Assembly: GCF_031085375.1 (NCBI RefSeq)
Contig: NZ_JAVCWF010000001.1
Location: 558,001-622,000, forward strand
DNA: 64,000 bases
Source: Lactiplantibacillus brownii
GTDB taxonomy: Bacteria > Bacillota > Bacilli > Lactobacillales > Lactobacillaceae
Direction: 5' to 3'
Position 1 is the stretch's first letter. Each line of letters opens with the position of its first letter. The notes beneath the pieces were generated by a model. The model worked only from the letters and a program-made list of their open reading frames with translations. It did no database searches and was not told where the DNA came from. Positions 33,486-42,575 of the stretch are shown here, in pieces. The translations under genes and the position numbers were made by a program.

Positions 33486-36335
33486 TTGACTAGAAAAGCA
33501 CGGATTTATGAATTTGTCTGCCAGCACGGCGATTCGGCGGGCATGACGACCGAAATGGTTGCCCAGGGTTTAGCGCTAGCCCGACCGAATGTCAGTAAAG
33601 AGTTGAATACATTAGTGCGTGAGGGACAACTGGTGAAGCTCAGTGGCCGCCCAGTTCGCTATACGCCGTTAACGGCTGAACAACCGGCAGCGCCTGCTTC
33701 GCCAGCACGTGTTCATTCAGCACAAACACGGACCAAACGTGCGACAACTAGTACACCAGTCACGACTAAGGTTGGCGCTACGGATATTTTTGACAGTATG
33801 ATTGGTGCCCACGAGAGTTTACAAAATCAAGTAGAACAAGCCAAAGCGGCAATCCTATATCCGCCGCGAGGCTTAAATACGTTGGTCATTGGGCCAACTG
33901 GTTCCGGGAAAACTTACTTTGCCAATACGATGTATGAATTTGCGGAAACACAAGGGGTTTTGACGAATCCTCAAGGCTTGATCACGTTTAATTGTGCAGA
34001 CTATGCGCATAATCCGGAACTTTTAATGTCGCATTTATTTGGCTACATTAAGGGATCGTTTACCGGCGCCAATGAGGATAAAGATGGCCTGATTCAAGAG
34101 GCGGATGGCGGCATGCTCTTTCTGGATGAAGTCCACCGTTTACCACCAGAAGGTCAAGAAATGATCTTCTACTTCATGGATCATGGGACTTATTCACGTT
34201 TGGGTGAAACGGCTAAAAACCATCATGCTAACGTGCGACTAGTTTGTGCCACGACTGAGGACCCCAAGAGTTCACTATTACAAACTTTCGTCCGGCGGAT
34301 TCCGATTACGATCCAGTTGCCAGCGTTCAACCAACGGTCGGCTAAAGAACGATTGGCATTATTGAAAGCGTTATTGTCACTGGAAGCGGCGCGTATCAAT
34401 AAGCAAATTCGGTTGACTGAAGACGTGGTGCAAGCCTTATTAGGGTCGGTGACTTATGGGAACGTGGGCCAATTGAAGTCCAATATCCAATTAGTCTGTG
34501 CCCAAGGCTTCGTAAATAGCATTGAAAATGATACCGAGATCACTATTACCATGGATGATCTACCCCAAAATATTCGGAGTGGCCTGATGACGGTGGCGTC
34601 TAATCGCCACGAACTTGGCGCCATTTCAGAACTATTGGACCCAGTTTTGGTGGTTAAGCCGAATGATGGCCCGACACCCTTACGAAATAAAAATGATAAC
34701 TATGAATTGCCTTATAATTTATACGAAATCATCGGGGACAAGGCGTCCTTATTACGCCGCGAAGGTTTAGATAAGGAACATATTAATCGCTTCATTACGA
34801 CTGACATTAATTTACACTTAAAGTCGTTTTATAAGCAAACGCAGATGAACATTTCACCAGAAAACAAGCTGGCAGAAATCGTTGATCAAGATGTGATCGA
34901 TTTTACCAAGACGGCTCAGGAAACGATTCAACAGTTACTAGGATACAATTTTAAAGATAATTTCATTTATGCGGTCAGTTTGCACATTAGTTCATTTATC
35001 AAGCGGATTCAGGCCGGAAAGCCGATGCGACAAATGAGTGCTGATATGCTGGCCATGGTTAAAGAGTATCCGGCTGAAATCAAGGCAGCCCAAGTTTTAA
35101 AGCAGAGTTTGGATGAACGCTATCATTTACCGATTCCAGAATCGGAAGTGTATTATTTAGCCATTCTGTTAATTTCATTGAAGTCAATGCAACTAGACGG
35201 TAAAGTGGGCGTCTTTGTGGCGGCTCATGGGATGAGCACCGCTTCTTCGATGGCTCAAGTTGTTGGTCAACTGTTAGATGATTACGATGCCGCGGCGTTT
35301 GACATGCCGCTGGATATGGACCCCGAGGTTGCTTACACCCATATTAAGGAACAGATTCAGAAATTAGACGCTGGCAATGGCGTGCTGATGTTAGTCGATA
35401 TGGGGTCGTTAACGACCTTCGGCAAACGTATTCAGAAAGAAACGGGAATTGCCATTCGTACGATTGATATGGTAACCACGCCGGTTGTTTTGGAAGCCGT
35501 CCGCAAGTCGGGCTTGATCGACAGTGATCTGGAGACGATTTATCGCGAATTGGTCGGATTTAAAGGTTATTCACGAATTTCGCGTAACTTACCAACAGAG
35601 ACCACGCCAGCCATTCCGGTACCAACTGAAACGGCAGGAAAGCCGGATGCTAATCATCGCGCTATTATCGCAATCTGTGCGACCGGTGTTGGCACGGCTG
35701 AACGCATTAAAACCATTCTGGATAGCTTGTTGGCACAAAACTTTATTGAGGGAATCACGGTCTTTCCAATTTCAGTGGTCGACATGCCGAATCGTTTGGC
35801 ACAGATTAGTCGAAGCTACCAAATCATTGCGGCAACTGGGATTGCGAAGCCTAAACTAGATGTGCCATTTATTTCGCTGGAAGAACTGCTACAAGGTGGT
35901 GGCGAAAAATTCATCGATCAATTGGCGATGGGGTTAAATGCGCCTCAAAGTAAGTTGACTGATTTGCGTGAACTAACGCCAGAATTATGCGAGAAGTATT
36001 TGGGTGATTATTTCACTTTCTTAAATCCTAAAAAGTTGACCACGATTTTGTGGCAGTACAGTGAAAAGATTAATCAGACTTTGGATGAACCGATGACGAA
36101 TGCCTTTCGAATCGATTTAATCATGCATTTGGCGGGAGCTTTAGAGCGCACGGCTATCAAAGATCAGATTACAGCCCCCACAGAAGAATTACCAACGATG
36201 GCTAGTTCCAAGTGGTATCCAGTCGTGCAAGCAGCTGATCAGCAGTTAACTGATCAGTTGCAACTGACCTTCTCAGAGGCCGAAAATTATTACATTGTTC
36301 AGTTATTAGAAAATCATCAGGCCAAGCTGGCATAG
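33486..36335 (+). CDS. manR: LevR/ManR-type sigma-54 activator with PTS regulatory domains
   Basis: A 949-residue transcription activator. Order: N-terminal winged helix (TRKARIYEFVCQHGDSAG...), AAA+ sigma-54 interaction domain with Walker A GPTGSGKT near residue 136, the sigma-54 contact loop GSFTGA near 190 and Walker B LFLDEVH near 212; PRD1 (about 450-545); EIIA-Man-like domain with His in AAHGMSTASS near 578; EIIB-Gat-like domain with Cys in ICATGVGTA near 729; PRD2 at the C terminus. I start it at TTG 33486, 8 bp after AAGGAG; GTG 33477 overlaps that site. It sits between its two sigma-54 target units. Confidence 0.95.
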   Translation: MTRKARIYEFVCQHGDSAGMTTEMVAQGLALARPNVSKELNTLVREGQLVKLSGRPVRYTPLTAEQPAAPASPARVHSAQTRTKRATTSTPVTTKVGATDIFDSMIGAHESLQNQVEQAKAAILYPPRGLNTLVIGPTGSGKTYFANTMYEFAETQGVLTNPQGLITFNCADYAHNPELLMSHLFGYIKGSFTGANEDKDGLIQEADGGMLFLDEVHRLPPEGQEMIFYFMDHGTYSRLGETAKNHHANVRLVCATTEDPKSSLLQTFVRRIPITIQLPAFNQRSAKERLALLKALLSLEAARINKQIRLTEDVVQALLGSVTYGNVGQLKSNIQLVCAQGFVNSIENDTEITITMDDLPQNIRSGLMTVASNRHELGAISELLDPVLVVKPNDGPTPLRNKNDNYELPYNLYEIIGDKASLLRREGLDKEHINRFITTDINLHLKSFYKQTQMNISPENKLAEIVDQDVIDFTKTAQETIQQLLGYNFKDNFIYAVSLHISSFIKRIQAGKPMRQMSADMLAMVKEYPAEIKAAQVLKQSLDERYHLPIPESEVYYLAILLISLKSMQLDGKVGVFVAAHGMSTASSMAQVVGQLLDDYDAAAFDMPLDMDPEVAYTHIKEQIQKLDAGNGVLMLVDMGSLTTFGKRIQKETGIAIRTIDMVTTPVVLEAVRKSGLIDSDLETIYRELVGFKGYSRISRNLPTETTPAIPVPTETAGKPDANHRAIIAICATGVGTAERIKTILDSLLAQNFIEGITVFPISVVDMPNRLAQISRSYQIIAATGIAKPKLDVPFISLEELLQGGGEKFIDQLAMGLNAPQSKLTDLRELTPELCEKYLGDYFTFLNPKKLTTILWQYSEKINQTLDEPMTNAFRIDLIMHLAGALERTAIKDQITAPTEELPTMASSKWYPVVQAADQQLTDQLQLTFSEAENYYIVQLLENHQAKLA

Positions 36336-36348
36336 CGTGATACACTAC

Positions 36349-36365
36349 TTGGCATGTTTCTTGCA
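36349..36365 (+). promoter_or_regulatory. Sigma-54 promoter of the second PTS unit
   Basis: TTGGCATGTTTCTTGCA matches the -24/-12 pattern. GATACACT ends three bases before it. Confidence 0.88.
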
Positions 36366-36414
36366 TGTATATCAATGAACAGTCACTTAAAGGGAAAAAG
36401 GGAGGTTATTTTAG

Positions 36415-36834
36415 ATGTTAGCGTTTGTCGTTGTGAGTCATGGGGAATTTGCGAACGGGGTGGTCAATTCATCCTATATGATTTTTGGGCAACAGGAGAA
36501 AGTTCAAACGGTGACCTTTAAATTAGATGAAGGCCCGGAAGATTTAACGAAAAAGCTCGATGCGGCTTTAGCCACTTTTGATGCGGATGACCAGGTCTTA
36601 TTTTTAGTGGATTTGTGGGGTGGGTCACCGTTCAATGCGGCAAGTCGAATTGTCGCTGAACATACCGACCGCATGGGGTTAATCACGGGGCTCAACTTGC
36701 CGATGTTGATTGAAGCCTATACGGTCAGAGATAAACCAATTAATGAAGTAATCGCCCATTTGGAAGAAACTGGAAAAATTGGGATCAAACACTTGGAACT
36801 ATTACAAGATGGCGAGGAAGATGACTTACTATGA
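36415..36834 (+). CDS. Mannose-class PTS component IIA (separate)
   Basis: A 139-residue IIA protein with the phospho-His in VSHGEFANG and strong similarity to the IIA half of manX (MIFGQQEKVQTVTFKLDEGPEDL; VDLWGGSPFNAA). No IIC/IID genes accompany it. It has its own sigma-54 promoter and a GGAGG site. Its stop overlaps the next start (ATGA). Probably it serves as an extra phosphoryl carrier or as a regulator of ManR. Confidence 0.93.
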   Translation: MLAFVVVSHGEFANGVVNSSYMIFGQQEKVQTVTFKLDEGPEDLTKKLDAALATFDADDQVLFLVDLWGGSPFNAASRIVAEHTDRMGLITGLNLPMLIEAYTVRDKPINEVIAHLEETGKIGIKHLELLQDGEEDDLL

Positions 36835-37346
36835 CGATGACAGTCCGGTTAGCACGGATTGACAGTCGTCTATTACACGGTCAAGTGGCGACGGTTTGGA
36901 CAAAAACAGTTGCGCCTAACCGGATTCTAGTGGTTTCTGATAGTGTCGCACAGGATGACTTACGCAAAATGTTAATTGTGCAGGCCGCGCCGCCGGGTGT
37001 GAGGGCGAATGTCATTACGGTTGAAAAGATGATTCAGATCTATCATGAACCATTATTCGACACCGTTAAGCCACTAATACTCACAGACACGCCACAAAAT
37101 ATGGCGCGGTTGGTAGCTGGTGGCTTGGACTTTACGGCGACTGGCGTTGATATTGGTAGTTTAGCCTACACCGCTGGCATGGTGATGGTGACTAATGCGA
37201 TTGCCGTTGGTCCCAGTGAAGCAGCGGCGCTCTATCAATTGCAAGCGGCGGGTTTATCGATCTTTGCGCAAAAGGTACCCACTGACAAACGAGTCGATGT
37301 CATGCCGTTATTAGCTAAAAATGGTTTTGAAGCACCAGTTGAATAA
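36831..37346 (+). CDS. Mannose-class PTS component IIB (separate)
   Basis: A 171-residue IIB protein with the phospho-His in [13 protein letters not shown]. It corresponds to the IIB half of manX and overlaps the preceding IIA gene by four bases, so the two are coupled. The pair without membrane subunits may phosphorylate ManR (positive or negative control) or share the ManYZ permease; which one cannot be read from sequence. Confidence 0.93.
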   Translation: MTMTVRLARIDSRLLHGQVATVWTKTVAPNRILVVSDSVAQDDLRKMLIVQAAPPGVRANVITVEKMIQIYHEPLFDTVKPLILTDTPQNMARLVAGGLDFTATGVDIGSLAYTAGMVMVTNAIAVGPSEAAALYQLQAAGLSIFAQKVPTDKRVDVMPLLAKNGFEAPVE

Positions 37347-37446
37347 AACTAAAACGAGCATTGTCCAGCGGGATGATGCTTATTTTAGTCACGATGAAGT
37401 TGAACGGCTTTTTGATGTTGGCGTTATAACGGTATCCGCTTAGTCT

Positions 37447-37590
37447 GCCGTTCCGGGTGATCTGGACTGATGCTGGAACGTGGTGGCCACGTTTGTGAGC
37501 CAAAGGGCGGTCTCACAAGCCGGGCTTTCTCTAAGCTGGAAAATCACCAGCAAAGAGAAATTTCACCACTGAGCATCATCCAGTCCACCC
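37447..37590 (-). repeat. Dispersed structured repeat, copy 1 (inverted orientation)
   Basis: A ~143-bp non-coding unit. Relatives in the opposite orientation are at 42348-42490 and 55111-55253. Shared words, read on the minus strand, are GGATGATGCTCAGTGGTG, GCTGG...CCAGC, CCCGGCTTGTGAGACCG, TTGGCTCACAA, CGTGGCCACCACG and CAGCATCAGTCCAG. The rest of 37347-37998 shows no gene. Confidence 0.85.
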
Positions 37591-37921
37591 TGCACTAATA
37601 ATCAGCGGGGCTAATATCAATTGGGCTTTCATTTGGACTAGGGCTATCGATATTTTTGGGAAAATTGGTGTTTAACGTCGGGGTTGATCAGTAGTTATAA
37701 ACAATAGGATATTGGCAAACTTAGTTCCGATGATTATATTATTAGTATTACTGATTAACGGAGGATGCATCTGAAACAAGGCCGTTTAAACCTTGTTTAA
37801 TCTATGTGATCGTGATGCTACCATGAGTCGCATCAGGATGACTTTGTTAGAATAGTTAACAATGCTTCAGACAGTTGTCAGGCACTTGTCTAAGGATTTG
37901 ACTAAATTTCAAGCGCAAACT

Positions 37922-37949
37922 TTGACGTGACGCGTTTTATTGATAAAAT
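37922..37949 (+). promoter_or_regulatory. Promoter of fabH-accBCDA
   Basis: TTGACG (37922-37927), a 16-bp spacer, and TAAAAT (37944-37949), 50 bp before fabH. Confidence 0.65.
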
Positions 37950-37998
37950 TAAACCAACGAACATAATTAATTCGAGATGGAATAGTGGGGTTCAGTAA

Positions 37999-38970
37999 AT
38001 GACAGTCTATACAAAAATCACAGCGGCAGGGCAGTATGTGCCAGCCCGCGTGGTCACCAACGATGAATTAGCAGCGATTATGACGACTAATGACGAATGG
38101 ATTCAAGCGCATACTGGAATCGTCACGCGTCATTTTGCCATGGACCAAGAAAACACTTCGTCGTTGGCAACCGAAGTCGCACAACAACTGTTAACGAAGA
38201 GCGGCTTGGCAGCCCGCGAGATTGACTTGATTATTGTGACGACAATTACGCCCGATGCTTTGACACCCGCAACAGCTTGCCTGGTACAGGCTAATATTGG
38301 TGCCGATCAGGCGTTTGCCTTTGATATGAGTGCAGCCTGTGCGGGCTTTACTTTTGGTCTGTCGACGGCCGATAAATTTATTCGTAGCGGGCAGTATCAA
38401 AATGTGATGGTCATTAGTGCAGAGGTTAATTCAAAAATGATGGACTTTAAAGATCGCACTGCCGCTGTCTTTTTTGGCGATGGCGCGGGTGGTGTCTTAC
38501 TGCAACCGACCACTGATCCGGCAGAAAATAGTATTTTGGCGGAAAAACTACAGACGCAAGGAAACGCCACCGTTATTCATTCTGGTCGGGTGCGTCCCAT
38601 CACGACGATTAGTGCAGATAATTATCCACAAACGGATGCGTTTTATCAAGCTGGACGTGAGGTCTTCAAGTTTGCAACGACAGTGGTGCCGCAACAAATG
38701 AAGACATTATTGCAAACGGCGCAGTTGGCGCCAACGGACTTACAGTACGTGATTTGTCATCAAGCTAATTTACGGATCATTGAACAGATTGCAGACAACT
38801 TAGCGTTACCGATGACTAAATTCCCCCACAATGTGCAAAAGTTTGGCAATACGTCATCGGCCGGCGTGGCAATGGCGTTAGCTGGGGTATTTGACCAGTT
38901 AACTGGCCCCGTTTTATTGACGGCCTTTGGTGGTGGTCTGGCCTATGGGTCAATTCTAATCAAGAAATAG
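37999..38970 (+). CDS. fabH: Beta-ketoacyl-ACP synthase III
   Basis: A 323-residue condensing enzyme joining acetyl-CoA and malonyl-ACP to start fatty acid synthesis. The catalytic Cys is in DMSAACAGFTFGL (about residue 112), the His in VICHQANLRI and the Asn in FGNTSSAGVAMAL. Length is normal. It opens a cluster with all four acetyl-CoA carboxylase subunits, so the operon covers malonyl-CoA supply and the first condensation. There are no fabD, fabF, fabG or fabZ genes here, so the elongation genes are elsewhere. Confidence 0.96.
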   Translation: MTVYTKITAAGQYVPARVVTNDELAAIMTTNDEWIQAHTGIVTRHFAMDQENTSSLATEVAQQLLTKSGLAAREIDLIIVTTITPDALTPATACLVQANIGADQAFAFDMSAACAGFTFGLSTADKFIRSGQYQNVMVISAEVNSKMMDFKDRTAAVFFGDGAGGVLLQPTTDPAENSILAEKLQTQGNATVIHSGRVRPITTISADNYPQTDAFYQAGREVFKFATTVVPQQMKTLLQTAQLAPTDLQYVICHQANLRIIEQIADNLALPMTKFPHNVQKFGNTSSAGVAMALAGVFDQLTGPVLLTAFGGGLAYGSILIKK

Positions 38971-38979
38971 GAGCGGTGG

Positions 38980-39366
38980 ATGATGGACTTAAAAGATTTG
39001 GATTGCTTAGTTGAAAAATACGATCGTGAAGGTTATCAACAAATTCGGGTGAAAGCTGGCGACTTAGAGATCGAAGTTTCCCGGAATCAGCCTGCTGCCA
39101 CGCCAACGACGCCAGCAGGTAAAGCTACGGCAACCACTGATGACCAAGTCATTACCAGTCCCATGGTCGGAGTCATGCACCTTTCTTCAGATTTGACCGT
39201 GGCACAACCAGTTACCAAGGGTCAGGAATTGGGTCAAATTGAAAGTATGAAGTTATTTAATCCATTGACTTGCCCACATGCTGGGACGTTGACGGCGATT
39301 TTGGTTGCAGATGGCGCACCAGTAGAATTCGGGCAACCGTTATTTAAAATGCGAGAGGATCGGTAG
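38980..39366 (+). CDS. accB: Biotin carboxyl carrier protein of acetyl-CoA carboxylase
   Basis: A 128-residue BCCP that carries biotin between AccC and AccDA. Its biotinylated Lys is in IESMKLF (the usual motif is EAMKM or ESMKM). A short Ala/Pro/Thr linker separates the N-terminal part from the biotinyl domain. ATG 38980 and ATG 38983 are both possible with the AGGAG upstream. It starts 9 bp after fabH and ends 2 bp before accC. Confidence 0.94.
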   Translation: MMDLKDLDCLVEKYDREGYQQIRVKAGDLEIEVSRNQPAATPTTPAGKATATTDDQVITSPMVGVMHLSSDLTVAQPVTKGQELGQIESMKLFNPLTCPHAGTLTAILVADGAPVEFGQPLFKMREDR

Positions 39367-39368
39367 AA

Positions 39369-40691
39369 ATGTTTCACAAGCTGCTTATTGCTAACCGGGG
39401 CGAAATCGCGATCCGGATTATCAAAGCCTGTCGACAATTGAATATTCAAACGGTCGCCGTGTGTTCAACGGTTGACCGACATGCTTGGTATACCCAATTA
39501 GCAGATGAAGTCGTCTGTATCGGTCCGGCTCCCGCAGCTAATTCGTATTTAAATGCTGAAGCTATTTTGATGGCGGCGCTGAATACCCATGCAGATGCCA
39601 TTCATCCGGGTTATGGCTTTTTGGCTGAAAATGCCAATTTTGCGGCGATGTGTGCAGAATGTGGCATCACCTGGGTCGGTCCCCAAGCAGCGCAGATCAA
39701 GCTAATGGGGGATAAATCGTTAGCGAAGGACTATGCTCGTGAACAGCGGGTCCCCGTCTTAGCTGGTGCTTCAATTCAAGGCTTAGCTTGGCCACAGATT
39801 AAACAATTAGCAACCAAAATTGGCTTTCCATTAGTCTTGAAAGCGAGCCATGGCGGTGGCGGTAAAGGGATTCGGGTGTTAGCGACTGCCCAAGCCTTGC
39901 ACCAGCAATTGCGGGCGGCGCGTCAAGAAGCGGCGGCGGCCTTTTTAAATGATGCCATGTATTTGGAACACTTTTTACCCACGGCTCGGCATATTGAAGT
40001 CCAAGTCTTAGGCACCGCAGATCAGCTTTATATTTTAGGGGATCGGGATTGTAGTTTGCAGTTACATAAACAAAAAGTCTTGGAAGAAAGCCCGGCCAGC
40101 GTTTTAACGCGTTCGCAACGGCAGACCCTCTATCGGTTGTCACATCAATTATTAGCCGATTTAAATTATCAAAGCTTAGGTACGATCGAATATTTATTCG
40201 CTGAAGGCCAGTTTTACTTTATGGAAATGAATACGCGTTTACAAGTTGAACATGGGGTGACGGAGTTGACGACAGGTGTTGATATTGTCGTCGCACAGTT
40301 GCGCCAAGCGGCTGGGGAAGCTATCGATTATCCAACTACGATTGGGCTAAAACCACGTTGCGTGGCAATTGAAGCACGAATTACGGCGAGTTTGCCAATC
40401 AGACAAACGGTGATCAAAACCTTGACTTGGCCAACTGGGGTTCGAATTGATACAGGGTATCGTGCGGGTGATCACTTGGTGACGATGTATGATGGCTTGA
40501 TTGCAAAATTAATGGTCACCGGACCGACTCGTGCAGCAGCGGTTCAAAAGTTACAAGCCGCGTTGGCAGCAGTCGAAGTCAGCGGTCCTGCGACGAATCT
40601 AGCTTTCTTGCAACAGACAGTAGCGCGGCCAGCATATGCGGCGGACACGTATTCAATACACAGTTTAGCGCGTTGGGAGGCTGAAAAATGA
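39369..40691 (+). CDS. accC: Biotin carboxylase of acetyl-CoA carboxylase
   Basis: A 440-residue ATP-grasp enzyme that carboxylates biotin on AccB. It begins MFHKLLIANRGEIAIRIIKAC, with the ATP loop KASHGGGGKGIRV, and the active-site segment MEMNTRLQVEHGVTE. Length is close to the family's usual. It overlaps accD by four bases (ATGA), indicating coupled translation. Confidence 0.96.
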   Translation: MFHKLLIANRGEIAIRIIKACRQLNIQTVAVCSTVDRHAWYTQLADEVVCIGPAPAANSYLNAEAILMAALNTHADAIHPGYGFLAENANFAAMCAECGITWVGPQAAQIKLMGDKSLAKDYAREQRVPVLAGASIQGLAWPQIKQLATKIGFPLVLKASHGGGGKGIRVLATAQALHQQLRAARQEAAAAFLNDAMYLEHFLPTARHIEVQVLGTADQLYILGDRDCSLQLHKQKVLEESPASVLTRSQRQTLYRLSHQLLADLNYQSLGTIEYLFAEGQFYFMEMNTRLQVEHGVTELTTGVDIVVAQLRQAAGEAIDYPTTIGLKPRCVAIEARITASLPIRQTVIKTLTWPTGVRIDTGYRAGDHLVTMYDGLIAKLMVTGPTRAAAVQKLQAALAAVEVSGPATNLAFLQQTVARPAYAADTYSIHSLARWEAEK

Positions 40692-41494
40692 GTCATTATC
40701 CAGCTGCCGGCATTTGGACCCGTTGTCCAGCTTGTGGTCGGCATGTACACCAATCACAGTGGGGGCCTTGGCGACAATGTCCATACTGTCAAGCTTGGCA
40801 ACGGTTATCCGCAACAGAACGAGTAGCTCAACTAGCTGATTCAGGAAGTTTTACGGCCCTAAAGTCGTCAGTGCGGTCGCAAGATCAACTCAAATTTCCA
40901 AATTATGCGACCAAATTAACCCAAGCTCAAGCTAAAACAGGACTGGATGAGGCCATTATCACTGGCTGGGCCACTTTTGACACTTGGCCAGCGATGCTGA
41001 TGGTGATGGACTCCCATTTTATGATGGGAACACTCAATACAACCGTCACCCGAAAAATTATCGCGGCCTTGCAACAAGCACGCCAACGCAGGGTACCGGT
41101 CGTTATTGTCACGGCGTCAGGTGGCGCTCGGATGCAAGAGGGACTTTACGCTTTAGTCGGCATGAATCTTATTTTAGCGGAACTAGCGCGGTTCGCAGCG
41201 GCTAAATTACCACTTGTGACCGTTTTAACTGACCCAACGATGGGTGGCGTTTCGGCGAGTTTTGCCTTCAAAGGAGATGTCATCGTGGCGGAAGCGGGGG
41301 CCAAAATCGGTTTTGCCGGCGCCCGTGTCATTCAACAAACGATGCCAACGTCGTTACCTGATGATTTTCAATCGGCACCCAGTTTACGCGCACACGGTCA
41401 GTTAGATGCCGTGGTAGTGCGGCCACAATTGCGTGCGTACTTGATCAATGTCTTGGCTAACTATCAACAATCAGGGGGGCCACAACATGGATGA
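40688..41494 (+). CDS. accD: Acetyl-CoA carboxylase, carboxyltransferase beta subunit
   Basis: A 268-residue subunit with an N-terminal zinc ribbon (CPACGRH ... CPYCQAW), followed by the crotonase-like carboxyltransferase fold (GGARMQEGLYALVGM; PTMGGVSASFAF; GAKIGFAGARVIQQT). With AccA it transfers the carboxyl group to acetyl-CoA. It overlaps accA by 8 bp. Confidence 0.96.
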   Translation: MSHYPAAGIWTRCPACGRHVHQSQWGPWRQCPYCQAWQRLSATERVAQLADSGSFTALKSSVRSQDQLKFPNYATKLTQAQAKTGLDEAIITGWATFDTWPAMLMVMDSHFMMGTLNTTVTRKIIAALQQARQRRVPVVIVTASGGARMQEGLYALVGMNLILAELARFAAAKLPLVTVLTDPTMGGVSASFAFKGDVIVAEAGAKIGFAGARVIQQTMPTSLPDDFQSAPSLRAHGQLDAVVVRPQLRAYLINVLANYQQSGGPQHG

Positions 41495-42260
41495 ACGTTT
41501 ACGACGGTTACGGGCGGCGGATCGGCTCAGCGCGCCCACGGTGATCAAAGCACTATTGCCAACGATGGTGGCGCAACATGGTGATCGTGTATTAGGTGAC
41601 GATGCCGCATTAACTGCGGGGTTTGGTCGTACCGCTCAACAGCAAGGTTTAGCGGTTTTAGGGATTGATCGTGGTCATGATCTCAAGACACGGCGTGAAA
41701 AAAATGGTGGGGCCTTGGCGGTGGCCGGTTATCGGACGGCGCAACGAGTGGTGCAGCATGCAGAAAAGTTTGGCTTTCCGGTGGTCAGTTTAATTAATAT
41801 GCCTGGAGCGGATGCCAGTCCTAAATCGGAACGTTTTGGTCAAAGCCAAGCGATTGCAGACTTGATTGCAACGATGGGACAGCTGACAGTCCCAAACTTA
41901 GTGGTCTTTTTAGGTGAAGGCCATAGTGGCGGTGCGCTAGCATTTGCCAACGCTAATGCGATGATTATGTTAGATGACAGTCTGTTTAATGTGGCGTCAC
42001 CAGAAGCCGTGGCCGCGATTTTGCATGGTCAACAAACGGTTAGTGAAGCAATCGATCTGCTACCAATGACTGCGGCTGATTTACAACGGCGAGGGCTAGT
42101 TGATCAAGTCATTGATCATCAGCGACCAGATTTGGTGGCAACACTTTGTCAGCAAATCATTACGACAATCACCACGCTACAGACACAGTCTGCTTCAACT
42201 TTGATTGCGCAAAGGGAAGCGAAATTCCAAGCATTTTTAGATCAGTGGCCACAAGCATGA
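41487..42260 (+). CDS. accA: Acetyl-CoA carboxylase, carboxyltransferase alpha subunit
   Basis: A 257-residue alpha subunit, shorter than the E. coli form because the N-terminal extension is missing, as usual in lactic acid bacteria. Landmarks are the GHSGGALAFANANAMIML and SPEAVAAILH segments. ATG 41487 (after GGGGGG) is chosen over the in-frame upstream codons inside accD. It is the last gene of the operon. Confidence 0.95.
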   Translation: MDERLRRLRAADRLSAPTVIKALLPTMVAQHGDRVLGDDAALTAGFGRTAQQQGLAVLGIDRGHDLKTRREKNGGALAVAGYRTAQRVVQHAEKFGFPVVSLINMPGADASPKSERFGQSQAIADLIATMGQLTVPNLVVFLGEGHSGGALAFANANAMIMLDDSLFNVASPEAVAAILHGQQTVSEAIDLLPMTAADLQRRGLVDQVIDHQRPDLVATLCQQIITTITTLQTQSASTLIAQREAKFQAFLDQWPQA

Positions 42261-42347
42261 CTAAATGGTGGTTATGATCTATAAAATATTATCTAAGTTA
42301 TATCCTACTAATAACTAATTAATATTAGCGTTGCTAATTAGCGCAAG

Positions 42348-42490
42348 GCGGGCTGGATGATGCTCAGTGGTGAAATTTTCGGTTGCTGGTGAACTTCCAG
42401 CTTAGGAAAAGCCCGGCTTGTGAGACCGTTCTTTGGCTCACAACCGTGGCCACCACGTTCCAGCATCAGTCCAGACCAACCGGAGCGGCA
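42348..42490 (+). repeat. Dispersed structured repeat, copy 2
   Basis: A copy of the unit also at 37447 and 55111. One inner stem differs from copy 3 in sequence (TTTTC/GAAAA instead of TTTCTCT/AGAGAAA) but still pairs on both sides of GCTGG/CCAGC, which supports a folded RNA or single-stranded DNA form. Confidence 0.87.
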
Positions 42491-42521
42491 AGTTAAACAT
42501 ACACATTATAAAATGCGTCAA

Positions 42522-42559
42522 AAAAAGCGATACCCAGAATTAAATGGGTATCGCTTTTT
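42522..42559. terminator. Bidirectional terminator after lytR
   Basis: AAAAAGCGATACCCA and TGGGTATCGCTTTTT form a 15-bp stem with an 8-nt loop. Confidence 0.9.
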
Positions 42560-42575
42560 GAGGATCAGCTAGAGC

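Noticed and set aside
37880..37927. FabT/FapR operator before fabH
   Set aside because: TTTGACTAAATTTCAAG resembles half of the FabT site but has no good dyad; evidence is too weak.
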